A program made the translations under genes and the position numbers. From assembly GCA_930367215.1 (NCBI GenBank), contig OV884057.1, forward strand, positions 265,006,339 through 265,070,338: a stretch of 64,000 bases of DNA, written 5' to 3'. This document shows, one piece after another, positions 10,966-21,726 of the stretch. Within the stretch, counting starts at the first letter, position 1, and each line of letters opens with the position of its first letter. The DNA is from Pollenia angustigena (Eukaryota; Arthropoda; Insecta; Diptera; Polleniidae). A model generated the notes under the pieces. That model saw only the letters and a program-made list of their open reading frames with translations, was not told where the DNA came from and made no database searches.

Positions 10966-12107
10966 CAGTGTTGCCAGTGGATTTTTCGAAAAAATACCTA
11001 CACATGCTTAAAATATCCGATTTTTCCCTACAAGTTAAAAAAATTTCCCTTACAAAAATCCCTTAGCATTATTATCATTAAAATAGAAGAAAACACATTA
11101 GTTATAAAAGATAAATTTTATTCCAATATCTACATATTTTAAAGCTTTGACATAAAATAAGTACAAAATTAAAAAAAAAAATAAAGCATACATATGAATG
11201 TACTTTTAATTAAATTCAATTAAGCCTTTCAACATTAGGTATGATCCCAAACTCAACGTTGGGAGCTCGCAGGAATCCAATCTTACCGAAATCTATTCCC
11301 GTAATCAAAGTTTGGTAAAGTTGGGGAGCTTTTAAAATAATAATATTATTCTTCTTGCACGAAGTAGCCCGAACTTTTTCTTTAGGCAAATCGATAATAT
11401 TGTTAAAAAAAATTAGCTGTGTCCAAAATAAATAAAAAACTGTAAGGGACATTATTATAACTTGGCGTTAGCTGTTATCCGACAGTTAACAGACGCTTTT
11501 TGACAGATAACACATTATTATCTGTCAATTTAATCTTAACTTTAGCTAACTTCAAGTTGTAATAATGGCCCTAAGAAAGTTAACCAAAATAGTTTATATA
11601 AGAAATATTTATAAAATTATCAATAGAAAATGTAAGTAAGTGCTTGAATTTAAATTTTATGCACTTTAATGTGCCATCTATGTATTTTTTTAAATTTTAA
11701 TTAAATATATTTCATATTAACGTTTTCTTTTGAATCAGAAATTTGGTTTTTATTGTTCCCGTAGTCTTGTGTGAGAGAACTTTACCAAAAGGACTGGATC
11801 ACACATATTGAATAATAACTTAGAAAAACATATACATACATATTTGTGTCGCCAACTTTTTAAACCACAAACAGCTCTGGAATTATATTTTAAAGCTATT
11901 TTAGGGGAACAATTTTCCTTCAACCGTTTTGGACAATAAAATATCATTAAAAAACGATTTTTCAGCATTTATTTTATATATAATACGATATGACGAAAAT
12001 CCCTACATTTTGGAGATTATAAAAAATCTGTCCGATTTTCCCTACGCTTCTATTTAGTATCAAAAATACCTACATGTAGGGATTTTCCCCTACTTCTGGA
12101 AACACTG
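10966..12107. mobile_element. hAT-type element (1,142 bp), exact 8-bp duplication
   Basis: Ends are CAGTGTTGCCAG (10966) and, inverted, CAGTGTTTCCAG (12107). Both sides are flanked by ATTAGAAG (10958-10965, 12108-12115), fitting nTnnnnAn. The subterminal motif GTAGGGATTTTCCCC also occurs in the hAT element at 41458-43404, so the two are probably related. Two minus-strand frames (11216-11452, 78 residues; 11750-11968, 72 residues) lie inside. I recognise no transposase domain in them. A foldback MITE is inserted at 11446-11571. Confidence 0.92.
11446..11571. mobile_element. Foldback MITE inside the hAT element, TAA duplication
   Basis: A 126-bp hairpin: GGGACATTATTATAACTTG at the left, the inverse of GGGCCATTATTACAACTTG at the right. 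It is flanked by TAA on both sides (11443-11445, 11572-11574). PIF/Harbinger-like by ends and duplication. It inserted after the host hAT element and touches the start of the minus-strand frame at 11216-11452. Confidence 0.85.
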
Positions 12108-12115
12108 ATTAGAAG

Positions 12116-12462
12116 GGTTGATAGAAGCGATTGTTTCCTGTGATTATTTACAGCTTTCACGATTTTAAATAAACATTAGACTTTTTTTCAACTAAAGTTT
12201 ATTCGAACAAATACTTCGAATACACAAAAACATGCGGATTTGAGAACCTCAATTTATGAATTATGCAGATTCAAAAAATTTTTCATTTTCAATTCGAGTC
12301 GAAACCTAGAACATACCTGAATATTAAAAAATAATGTTTTTTATATGTTCTTGTCATTTAGTTTTGACGTTTACACCAATTTATTATAAGATAATTTAAC
12401 AGGCTGCTTACAACAGTGTTATTTAGCTTAATATAGTACTTTAGTACTTAGAACATTTAAAC
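12116..12462. other. Unassigned AT-rich DNA
   Basis: Nothing recognisable. A LINE fragment begins at its right edge. Confidence 0.5.
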
Positions 12463-13024
12463 TACCTGCCCTATGCAGGTGACTTCTATCATACAGAGCG
12501 CATGATCTTGAGCAATCGATAGCTGCCCCTGAGTCGAGTTTCGATGGCACAGGCTTAAGAATTGTCGAAAACAAGGCCATGAGAATAGCAGTAGAATGGT
12601 CTCAGCTGATGGTGGTAACAAGATTGATTTAGAAACAAACATCAGAAAAGCAAGAGCAGCATTTGGAATGCTTTTACCGATTTGGCAAAATTACAACATA
12701 AGCCTACAAACAAAGTTAAAAACATTTGATTCAAACGTCAAATCGAGTTTGCTCTATGGATGTTCAACATGGAAGGTTACAAATGTCGTCACTGGACGAT
12801 TACAAGCTTTTGTAAGGGGATATTGTGCTTCTCTCCCTTAAAAAACTGTTTACCAGTAAGCTCCATTTTTACTTGGTAATATTGCCAAGCAAGCTTTACG
12901 TGAGAACTCCTTCTACCATTTGGGACGAAGATTTGGTAGACCACAAATTACTTGAAGACGTTGCACAGAAGCCGAAATGGGATCTTTTAATTTAACGTGG
13001 AATAAACTGAGAAGTATAGCCTAA
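12463..13024 (+). pseudogene. Decayed 3' end of a LINE reverse transcriptase
   Basis: Relic of the C-terminal part of a non-LTR retrotransposon ORF2 (reverse transcription of element RNA at the target site). It begins at a YAGD codon run (12472-12483), a mutated form of the catalytic YADD box. After a frameshift comes LLSYRAHDLEQSIA. After another shift comes the best-preserved part (12596-12841): SADGG, KARAAFGMLLPIW and SNVKSSLLYG, the thumb/connection region. Beyond a stop, a third frame gives HLGRRFGRPQIT, a stop, RRCTEAEMGSFNLTWN, and a terminal stop at 13022-13024. The order matches LINE C-termini of the RTE-like or related type; the clade is uncertain. The 5' truncation, frameshifts and stops mark it as dead. 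Confidence 0.82.
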
Positions 13025-13031
13025 AATGAGT

Positions 13032-13180
13032 GCCCCGGTAGGCTAGCTGGTAGCGAGCTAGTCTATCAGCGCCGGGGTTGCGGGTTCGATTCCCGCCAGA
13101 GACTCCGGTTTCTTTCCTGCCGACAAACAAAGAGCTTCGCGGGATAATCTTAGGAAATTTAAAAAAAAATAGACAGCGGC
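13032..13180 (+). repeat. tRNA-derived SINE head or tRNA pseudogene
   Basis: TAGGCTAGCTGGTAG (from 13039) fits a pol III A box. CGGGTTCGATTCCCG (13081-13095) forms a perfect T arm with B box. The anticodon and acceptor stems do not pair properly, so it is not a normal tRNA gene. Downstream is a non-tRNA body ending near a run of A (13163-13171). It starts 8 nt after the stop codon of the LINE relic. It could be a SINE inserted there or a SINE that shares the LINE tail. The minus-strand frame across it (12987-13217) is a shadow. Confidence 0.65.
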
Positions 13181-13225
13181 AGTTAAAGAAACACTTTTTA
13201 TATAGTGGTATATTCATAAATGAGC

Positions 13226-13421
13226 ATTTCCACAGAAAAGTCTACTTTTTGTCACGTTACGTCACCAAGCATTTCTCAAAGAATAACTTATATATTTTTT
13301 ACTTTAAGCATCTTAACTAGCGTAAATTTAGTGAAAGAGGGAACAAATTTCAGCAGTATGGGTCCAAGCTCAATTGCATAGCGGCGTAACGTGACAAAAA
13401 GACAGATTTTCTGTGGAAGTT
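13226..13421. mobile_element. Foldback MITE (~196 bp)
   Basis: The left arm TTTCCACAGAAAAGTC...TTTTTGTCACGTTACG pairs with the right arm CGTAACGTGACAAAAAGAC...TTTTCTGTGGAA, separated by about 120 bp. No clear target duplication. Confidence 0.75.
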
Positions 13422-13424
13422 CCG

Positions 13425-14534
13425 ATATACATTTACTTTAGACAACTTTCAGTATTGGCTGAATGTGTTTTTGTTATTTTGGGACATTTAAGAGACTAGC
13501 CGATAAACATTAAATACAAATTAAAATTAAAAAGTTTTAAATTTTAAAAAACGAGAACATATTTTTTTGCATTCTTCTTTGCGGACCTCCTGGTATTCTG
13601 ACACAAACTCTCATTTGAAACCATTAGTATAAGTAATTTTTTTTATAGAAATTCTTGAAAGTTTTATTTCATACTTGTTCTATCCAACTACTATTTGCAT
13701 TCAGAACAATGGATGAGGAAAATTATTCCTTAATTCCTGAGAGGTTTTTCAAACACTTATGCATTAGCATTCCTTAAACACACATCTTTAAATTGATACA
13801 CACATGTTTACATTTGATAAGGAATCCTCCACAACACATACATATGTTAAGTCTGCTTTTGACAACCATGAGCTTGCATAATAATCACTCATAGCGATAC
13901 AAATGAGAAAAACTTTGGGTGTCATGACGAATGAATAAGAAACTTTGCCCCCTATTCCTCTCCATCCTCTTTTGAATAGCAAAGAACATCATTTTTCACT
14001 CATTTACATACACACAGATATGCAACACATACATCTGTACATATCAACATAAGCGTATTTCTTTTCATTTTGTTTTCGGATGATTTTTTAAGATTCATGA
14101 TGTTTGAATTTCTAAATAAAGCCACTAGTGACGCTATTACAAACATACGTGTGTTATATTTACATCAGCCAACCATTTCATAATCTGTCAACATTTGATT
14201 TACCCACTTGATTACACACCCCCGAAAACAAAAGAAAAAACAGCAAAGAAAATGTTAATAAAAGTTTTGATTTTTCCTTGGAGGAAAATTGTAACGAAAT
14301 TAAACTGTCAAATGGCGTGTAATTTGTATAAAAGAACAAAAACCAACGAAAGAAAGATACAAAATGTGAAATTCTTATGATTTTGAATATGATTAATGAT
14401 ATTTGAAATTTTTCACTTCAGGATTTCCCGGGTGTGGATGTCATCTGCTCGGGCTTTCCCATCAGCTATAACTTTAAACTTGCAATTATGTGATATTTTG
14501 AGAACGATAAGGAAATTGAAGATTTTATCAAAGT
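13425..14534. other. Unassigned AT-rich DNA
   Basis: No gene or repeat recognised. Short frames at 13788-13982 and 14195-14380 have no domain features. Confidence 0.5.
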
Positions 14535-14697
14535 TATTTTTAGGAATACAAAATTAATTATTAATAAGATTTCTATATGACGTGCTAAATTCCCAATTTT
14601 TTCAATACACTGAGATTTATTGTTGAGGGAGAGCCAGCTTCTATGCGCATTTCACTGGTTGCTTAGGCCAGCTCATCAGGAAACCCTTTCCAAAGAT
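14535..14697 (-). repeat. Family D repeat (D1)
   Basis: Reverse copy of a dispersed family whose forward sequence includes TTTCCTGA, GCAACCAGTGAAATGCGCAT, CCCTCAACAATAAATC and GGGAATTTAGCACG. Other copies are at about 25500, 51700 and 52910. No internal pol III boxes or long inverted ends were seen, so the class is unknown. Confidence 0.75.
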
Positions 14698-15091
14698 TTT
14701 AGAAAAGCTAAAAATATTATACAAACAAAACCCTAAAGCGAATAAGAATTATAAACATTCAACCTCTTACTTGAAGATTTTAAGTTTATCAAATAAGTTT
14801 CGCGTATTCTGGACAACCATTTTGCTGACAATCAACAACATTTTTTTTTTTTCAAAAACTTTGTGGATCAGTTTGTTTAGCAAAAAAAGGTCAACAGAAA
14901 AGAGAAAGACAAAGTGAAAAAACAAAAAATGTACTTGGACTTCAAGAAAAATTCTTGACGAAAGTACGAAAAAACAGAAGTAAAGGAAAAAACATGTAAA
15001 ATCAATTAAAATGGATAATCATTCAGGAAAGCAAATTTCGATCTACCAAATGTTAAAATACAATTTGGTTTAAGGATTGATGTTTGACTAG

Positions 15092-15099
15092 TGACGTCA
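15092..15099. promoter_or_regulatory. Perfect CRE-like palindrome, repeated in each unit
   Basis: TGACGTCA is the full ATF/CREB consensus palindrome. It lies about 55 bp upstream of the SINE A box and recurs in all six units. Function is not demonstrated; an 8-mer can occur by chance before amplification. Confidence 0.35.
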
Positions 15100-15127
15100 G
15101 CAGTCGTCGATGGCTGCGAGTGTAAGA

Positions 15128-15362
15128 CGGCAAATCCATCTGAGGAGATCGAGTGGTTGCGATCGAAACATGTCATGGTAACCTGCCGGCCAGGGTTCGA
15201 GCCCGAGCCACGTCAAGAATGAAAGATTATCAATAACAATTTAAATTGATTTTCATGTTGTAAAATTCCTTTCTTCATAAAAATAATTTAATAAAAATTA
15301 AATTTCATGAACTTAAGCCTAATTAAAAATATTAAAAATTTGGATTAAAAACCATAAATAGT
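15128..15362 (+). repeat. tRNA-derived SINE inside each array unit (first copy)
   Basis: GAGTGGTTGC (15151-15160) matches an A box of Ser/Leu type. GGTTCGAGCCC (15194-15204) is a near-perfect B box. The downstream body contains TTATCAATAAC, GTTGTAAAATTCCTTTCTTC and, at its 3' end, TTTGGATTAAAAACCATAAA. The same head-plus-body combination occurs alone on the minus strand at 50612-50832, in unrelated flanks, so it is an independent mobile SINE that was captured by the array. It repeats in the other five units at about 561-bp steps. Pol III promoter function is inferred only from the boxes. Confidence 0.85.
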
Positions 15363-18330
15363 TCAACAAAATAACCACAATACTAATTATTGTTAAAGCT
15401 AAGGCACGAGCTCTATGTGTACATTTGTCCTTCAAGTTGTGCTGAAAAAGGTCAACAGAAAAGAGAAAGACAAAGTGAAAAAACAAAAAATGTACTTGGA
15501 CTTCAAGAAAAATTCTTGACGAAAGTACGAAAAAACAGAAGTAAAGGAAAAAACATGTAAAATCAATTAAAATGGATAATCATTCAGGAAAGCAAATTTC
15601 GATCTACCAAATGTTAAAATACAATTTGGTTTAAGGATTGATGTTTGACTAGTGACGTCAGCAGTCGTCGATGGCTGCGAGTGTAAGACGGCAAATCCAT
15701 CTGAGGAGATCGAGTGGTTGCGATCGAAACATGTCATGGTAACCTGCCGGCCAGGGTTCGAGCCCGAGCCACGTCAAGAATGAAAGATTATCAATAACAA
15801 TTTAAATTGATTTTCATGTTGTAAAATTCCTTTCTTCATAAAAATAATTTAATAAAAATTAAATTTCATGAACTTAAGCCTAATTAAAAATATTAAAAAT
15901 TTGGATTAAAAACCATAAATAGTTCAACAAAATAACCACAATACTAATTATTGTTAAAGCTAAGGCACGAGCTCTATGTGTACATTTGTCCTTCAAGTTG
16001 TGCTGAAAAAGGTCAACAGAAAAGAGAAAGACAAAGTGAAAAAACAAAAAATGTACTTGGACTTCAAGAAAAATTCTTGACGAAAGTACGAAAAAACAGA
16101 AGTAAAGGAAAAAACATGTAAAATCAATTAAAATGGATAATCCTTCAGGAAAGCAAATTTCGATCTACCAAATGTTAAAATACAATTTGGTTTAAGGATT
16201 GATGTTTGACTAGTGACGTCAGCAGTCGTCGATGGCTGCGAGTGTAAGACGGCAAATCCATCTGAGGAGATCGAGTGGTTGCGATCGAAACATGTCATGG
16301 TAACCTGCCGGCCAGGGTTCGAGCCCGAGCCACGTCAATAATGAAAGATTATCAATAACAATTTAAATTGATTTTCATGTTGTAAAATTCCTTTCTTCAT
16401 AAAAATAATTTAATAAAAATTAAATTTCATGAACTTAAGCCTAATTAAAAATATTAAAAATTTGGATTAAAAACCATAAATAGTTCAACAAAATAACCAC
16501 AGTACTAATTATTGTTAAAGCTAAGGCACGAGCTCTATGTGTACATTTGTCCTTCAAGTTGTGCTGAAAAAGGTCAACAGAAAAGAGAAAGACAAAGTGA
16601 AAAAACAAAAAATGTACTTGGACTTCAAGAAAAATTCTTGACGAAAGTACGAAAAAACAGAAGTAAAGGAAAAAACATGTAAAATCAATTAAAATGGATA
16701 ATCATTCAGGAAAGCAAATTTCGATCTACCAAATGTTAAAATACAATTTGGTTTAAGGATTGATGTTTGACTAGTGACGTCAGCAGTCGTCGATGGCTGC
16801 GAGTGTAAGACGGCAAATCCATCTGAGGAGATCGAGTGGTTGCGATCGAAACATGTCATGGTAACCTGCCGGCCAGGGTTCGAGCCCGAGCCACGTCAAG
16901 AATGAAAGATTATCAATAACAATTTAAATTGATTTTCATGTTGTAAAATTCCTTTCTTCATAAAAATAATTTAATAAAAATTAAATTTCATGAACTTAAG
17001 CCTAATTAAAAATATTAAAAATTTGGATTAAAAACCATAAATAGTTCAACAAAATAACCACAATACTAATTATTGTTAAAGCTAAGGCACGAGCTCTATG
17101 TGTACATTTGTCCTTCAAGTTGTGCTGAAAAAGGTCAACAGAAAAGAGAAAGACAAAGTGAAAAAACAAAAAATGTACTTGGACTTCAAGAAAAATTCTT
17201 GACGAAAGTACGAAAAAACAGAAGTAAAGGAAAAAACATGTAAAATCAATTAAAATGGATAATCATTCAGGAAAGCAAATTTCGATCTACCAAATGTTAA
17301 AATACAATTTGGTTTAAGGATTGATGTTTGACTAGTGACGTCAGCAGTCGTCGATGGCTGCGAGTGTAAGACGGCAAATCCATCTGAGGAGATCGAGTGG
17401 TTGCGATCGAAACATGTCATGGTAACCTGCCGGCCAGGGTTCGAGCCCGAGCCACGTCAAGAATGAAAGATTATCAATAACAATTTAAATTGATTTTCAT
17501 GTTGTAAAATTCCTTTCTTCATAAAAATAATTTAATAAAAATTAAATTTCATGAACTTAAGCCTAATTAAAAATATTAAAAATTTGGATTAAAAACCATA
17601 AATAGTTCAACAAAATAACCACAATACTAATTATTGTTAAAGCTAAGGCACGAGCTCTATGTGTACATTTGTCCTTCAAGTTGTGCTGAAAAAGGTCAAC
17701 AGAAAAGAGAAAGACAAAGTGAAAAAACAAAAAATGTACTTGGACTTCAAGAAAAATTCTTGACGAAAGTACGAAAAAACAGAAGTAAAGGAAAAAACAT
17801 GTAAAATCAATTAAAATGGATAATCATTCAGGAAAGCAAATTTCGATCTACCAAATGTTAAAATACAATTTGGTTTAAGGATTGATGTTTGACTAGTGAC
17901 GTCAGCAGTCGTCGATGGCTGCGAGTGTAAGACGGCAAATCCATCTGAGGAGATCGAGTGGTTGCGATCGAAACATGTCATGGTAACCTGCCGGCCAGGG
18001 TTCGAGCCCGAGCCACGTCAAGAATGAAAGATTATCAATAACAATTTAAATTGATTTTCATGTTGTAAAATTCCTTTCTTCATAAAAATAATTTAATAAA
18101 AATTAAATTTCATGAACTTAAGCCTAATTAAAAATATTAAAAATTTGGATTAAAAACCATAAATAGTTCAACAAAATAACCACAATACTAATTAAAAAAT
18201 AGAAATTTTATATTTAATTATTTTAACGCAAGAAACCCAAAAACGCTTCATTCGAAAAATTTAAGGGAAATGTGGAAAATGTTAAAATTTATCGTATTGG
18301 ATGTGCTATGGCCGTGCTAATCTTTCATCT

Positions 18331-18470
18331 TAACCCAGAGAAAAAACATTTTTCAATATGGTCACCTCCAACAACACAATTTTTAACGAAAATATTTTAA
18401 CATATTATGGCTTATTTAACCATAATATTGTTACCGACAACCATTCAGTTAACAAGGTTCTAACTGGCTG
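18331..18470 (+). repeat. Family C end (C2)
   Basis: ACCCAGAGAAAAAACA followed by AATATGGTCACCTCCAACAA matches, inverted, the end at about 52060-52141. ACATATTATGG and CCATAATATTG motifs follow, as in other family C copies. The opposite end was not found. Confidence 0.6.
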
Positions 18471-18779
18471 ATAGAACCTTCTTAACTTAGAAAGCCTATA
18501 TGTGGAAACTTTAATTGCAAATAGAACCTTGTTGCTCAGATTCAAAATATTATTTTACACAAATGGAACCATTTGTCCTGAAACTTTCTCAAAAATGGCT
18601 GCCTTACCTAGTGGACTTTTCATTAGTTGTCAACATTTTACGTTCTTTCAATGACTTACATAAGTATCTAATTACTCAACTATATCTTTAAGGAAATCTA
18701 CTTTGAGTTAAGAAAATAGATTTATTCAACCTATCAACTTTTATATTGTTAAATAGTTTTACCACGATTTTAAATTGCC

Positions 18780-19100
18780 AAAAGAACCATCCCAATAGAA
18801 ATGGTGCTTCAAACGTAGCAGGTTTGTAAGGGAAAAATTTAAAATTTTCGATTACCATCTCGCTCAAGGAAGAAATACATTTTATATGGCGAGTACCACA
18901 CAAAACCCACTTTATTAAATACATATTAAAACTAGTGAGGGTCACGGTCAGCTTTACACGCTGAATTTTTTGCTGTTACAGTTATTCTTTAATATTCTCT
19001 CTTATAAACCTGCTTCGTAATAAGAGAATGCTGTGCTTCGCTTATTAAGAAATTTTTTCATTGGGACGGTGGTCAGATTCGTTATTGAAAATTTTATAAG
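18780..19100 (+). repeat. Family F repeat (F1)
   Basis: Segments such as TTTATTAAA, AAAACTAGTGAG, CAGCTTTACACGCTGAAT and TTTTTTGCT recur in the same order at about 61690-61780, with further similarity on both sides. The minus-strand frames at 18688-18945 and 19002-19256 fall partly in this repeat. The second copy does not keep them open, so they are not supported as genes. Confidence 0.6.
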
Positions 19101-20535
19101 TTTGGAACAAGCGGTCATCGAGGAAATATGTACATGTAAGTAATCTGGTAACCAATAAAAACTATGTGGTAGAGGATGAACCAGATGTTGCATTAACATC
19201 TGAAAGAACGCCAAAGCGGGCCATACATACAAATTTGGAACCGAAACGAGCGACACAGCACGAAAAGAAATTTTAAATTAACAAAATTGCTTTCCGATCT
19301 GTAAATATGACTATCAAAAAATTGTTACACAAAACGAATGTTTGGAATTATTTCGGGAGTTTTACTTGTTGGATCTAGAAGAAAAGTCAAATTATGTTTT
19401 GTAAACAACTATGAGATTTTAAAGTGTTCGAAAATTAATAAATCGAGAAACCTTTTAGCTACTTTTTGTTTTGTCTGAAAATATGATTCGCATTTGTAAG
19501 CCATTTTGAAATTTTTCAAAAATTAGTTTACAACATATACGAAAATAAAAATAATATAACTGGCGTAGCTACAAGATGAAATAAGGGGTTCAAATCCGTA
19601 AAATGAATTTCTGTAGACGAGGTTCCTAAACTAACCAAAATATGCATATCGTGGCTTAACCAACTATGCGAATACATTTGAATCATTAAGGAAACTTTTT
19701 ATTAAGTTTTGAGAAATTATCATTTCCCAAAGCAAAGTGCGAAACTGATCGCAAATTCCGTACGAAGCCAATGTTTTTTATTTGGTTTTTTTTTTTTAAA
19801 GCATTTGAGAGGTTTTTCGTTAATTTTTTACAGTAGCCTTAACCTTGTTTTTCTGTTTAGGCCTTTACATCCCATTATTGCCATACCAAAAATGCGTCTT
19901 ATTACAAAGAAAAACTATTTATTTTTAAAAAAAATTTTGAAGAATACAAAATAAAATCATAAAAAACGTATGTATATTAAAAAAAAATTGGCACTCTTAT
20001 TGCATAAAACTTAAGTTTATAACTTTTTTAACTTTCGGAATTTGAACTTTCTCAATAGCACATGGTTCTATCTATAAAAATCTTTTCTTATCGTAAAACA
20101 AAGTTCTATTTAGTAGTTAGAACCATGTTGTCCCAAATTCATGTGCCTCATTATTTAGAATCAGAGTTCTATCGATTTTTTGAGACTTTTTTATAAAAAC
20201 TGTTACTTAATTGGTCGCTAAATAATTATGTAAAAATTATTGGTTAACCTTTAACTTAACACTTTATTAATAGAAACATTTTTGAACCAAATAACGTTGT
20301 GGTAGGTGTTTAAAGGACCAAAGCTATTAAAAAGATTTACTAATGGCCATAACTCCAGTGAAAATATGAGCAAATATATAATAGAGATAAAAAATTTATC
20401 GTATTTTGGAATGCTTAGTTATTGCATTAATGTAAAAATATATAAAGATTTATTTAATATGTATAACGTTTTCAAAAACAGGTTGTCGTGGAAAATTTTG
20501 GTTGCGTTTTAAATTAAATTTAATTTAAAATTTTA
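19101..20535. other. Unassigned AT-rich DNA
   Basis: Contains repeated AGAACC/GGTTCT motifs around 18470-18540 and 20060-20180, which may be the subterminal regions of an unrecognised element. No gene recognised. Confidence 0.4.
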
Positions 20536-20680
20536 ATGATAAATAGGGAAACCAAAAATATGCTCTAAAAAATCCGTTTTATGCGTATTAAAAATGCAGG
20601 AAAAACTTGAAAATACGCCCTGAAAATTGTTAAAAATATGCTGCAAAAAATTCAATATCGCTAATTTGAAAACGAAATAT
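20536..20680. repeat. Family G fragment (AAAATATGC repeats)
   Basis: AAACCAAAAATATGCTCT matches, inverted, the right half of the element at 52279-52482. Repeated ATATGC/GCGTAT-like words follow. A possible further piece with AAAATGCTCC and TTATGCAG lies near 21340-21400. Confidence 0.5.
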
Positions 20681-20859
20681 TCAACAATTTAATAACAGTT
20701 CCCTTTAATAAAAACAACCATAAAATTATAATCGGTAACGCCCAAACACTAGTGTTTAAAGGTTTTTGTCTTAAAGGGATTTTAGGGACGGTAGCTAAAA
20801 TGCTTATTAATTACGGACACAAAGAGTCTAATTTAGAAAGGAGTTTTAATGGGTAATAT

Positions 20860-21105
20860 GTGAAATTATAAGCCGATTCTCATCATTTATATAGACTTCG
20901 TCTTTAGTACAATTAAAATGTATTTACCAAATTTGATCAAATTATCTACAAGATTGCAACTTGTACTTTGCGCACAAGGCTAACATGAACAGACAACCAG
21001 CCAGCCGGACGGATAGACATCGTAAGATTAGTTTAAAATCTGATTCTAAGTCGATCGGGATACTAAAAGATTGGTCAAGTTTTCTATGCATAACACACAT
21101 CGCCT
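20860..21105 (+). repeat. Family B fragment (B4)
   Basis: Carries ACTTTGCGCACAAGGC, the CAGCCAGCCGGACGGATAG tract, GTCGATCGGGATACT and ACACACATCGCC, corresponding to the 3' third of family B. Confidence 0.75.
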
Positions 21106-21148
21106 AAAACGTATATAATTGACTTTTCCTTGATTTTTGTTGTTAAAT

Positions 21149-21224
21149 CGTCGGTTGATTATTTAATTGTCGTATGTAGATACAAATTACATACGACATA
21201 CGACAATTAAATAATCAACCGACG
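21149..21224. mobile_element. Perfect 29-bp-arm hairpin (foldback)
   Basis: The arm CGTCGGTTGATTATTTAATT continues to GTCGTATGT (21149-21177) and is perfectly repeated in reverse at 21196-21224, with an 18-nt loop. The perfect pairing suggests recent formation. It could be a minimal foldback MITE; the flanks show no clear duplication. Confidence 0.75.
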
Positions 21225-21558
21225 AAATGTCGAAAGCGAAGCAACACGTTGGATATACAGATAACAAAATAAAACAAAAAAGCCAAAATTTCGCAAAAAA
21301 AATTATTTGCTGCGAAATAGGCAAAAAGGATATTTTGCTATAAACTAAAAAAAATGCTCCAAATAGGCTCTTTTAACTATATTATGCAGAAAAATGCTAC
21401 AAACGGTAAAATATGGACTAACAAATCGATGCCAAAATTCTTAAAAGTCCGTAAATCGGATAAATATATCGTTTCTGCCTTCATTGGTCGCACGAGGAAA
21501 AACATGCAATTGCATATTTATGGTTTCCCTGATGATAAAAATGTATAAAGCAAGACCA

Positions 21559-21683
21559 GGGCCCTGTTCTTTAAAACTAGAAGTAAAATATGTTAAAAAA
21601 GTAACAGTTTTACAATTTTTGTTTTGTTTCAAATTTTTTTTTACTTGTAGATTTGTAAATTGTAGTTTTGAGAAACAGGGCCC
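21559..21683. mobile_element. Foldback MITE with GGGCCCTGTT ends (125 bp)
   Basis: GGGCCCTGTTCTTTAAAACTA at the left pairs with TAGTTTTGAGAAACAGGGCCC at the right; inner arms include AAGTAAA/TTTACTT. It belongs by ends to the GGCC foldback group elsewhere in the window. No TAA duplication is visible. Frames at 21354-21726 that cross it are incidental. Confidence 0.75.
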
Positions 21684-21726
21684 AAATCATAAAAAAGTTT
21701 ACCGAGCGAAATCTTTTGATACTTAA

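Larger units (their letters stand above)
14888..18195 (+). repeat. Six-copy 561-bp tandem array (SINE-containing satellite)
   Basis: Units start GGTCAACAGAAAAGAG at 14888, 15450, 16011, 16572, 17133 and 17694. Five are complete (561-562 bp) and the sixth is cut at about 18195. Copies look almost identical. The only differences I noticed are three in unit 3 (near 16143, 16328 and 16501). Each unit contains TGACGTCA (first at 15092-15099), a tRNA-derived SINE of about 230 bp, and about 330 bp of other sequence. The left flank (TTTGTTTAGC) and right flank (AAAAAATAG) differ from the unit, so the edges are sharp. This is recent local amplification. Copy number may be under-represented in an assembly. 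Confidence 0.95.

Noticed and set aside
12987..13217. 76-residue minus-strand frame with SGGNRTRNPGADR
   Set aside because: This is the antisense of the tRNA-like SINE head, a common artefact in insect annotations.
14888..18195. CRISPR-like regular array
   Set aside because: Whole 561-bp units repeat without unique spacers, and the context is eukaryotic. It is a tandem satellite.
20875..21105. tRNA or other RNA gene near the family B GCGCACAAGG segment
   Set aside because: The conserved block belongs to a dispersed repeat and does not fold like a tRNA.
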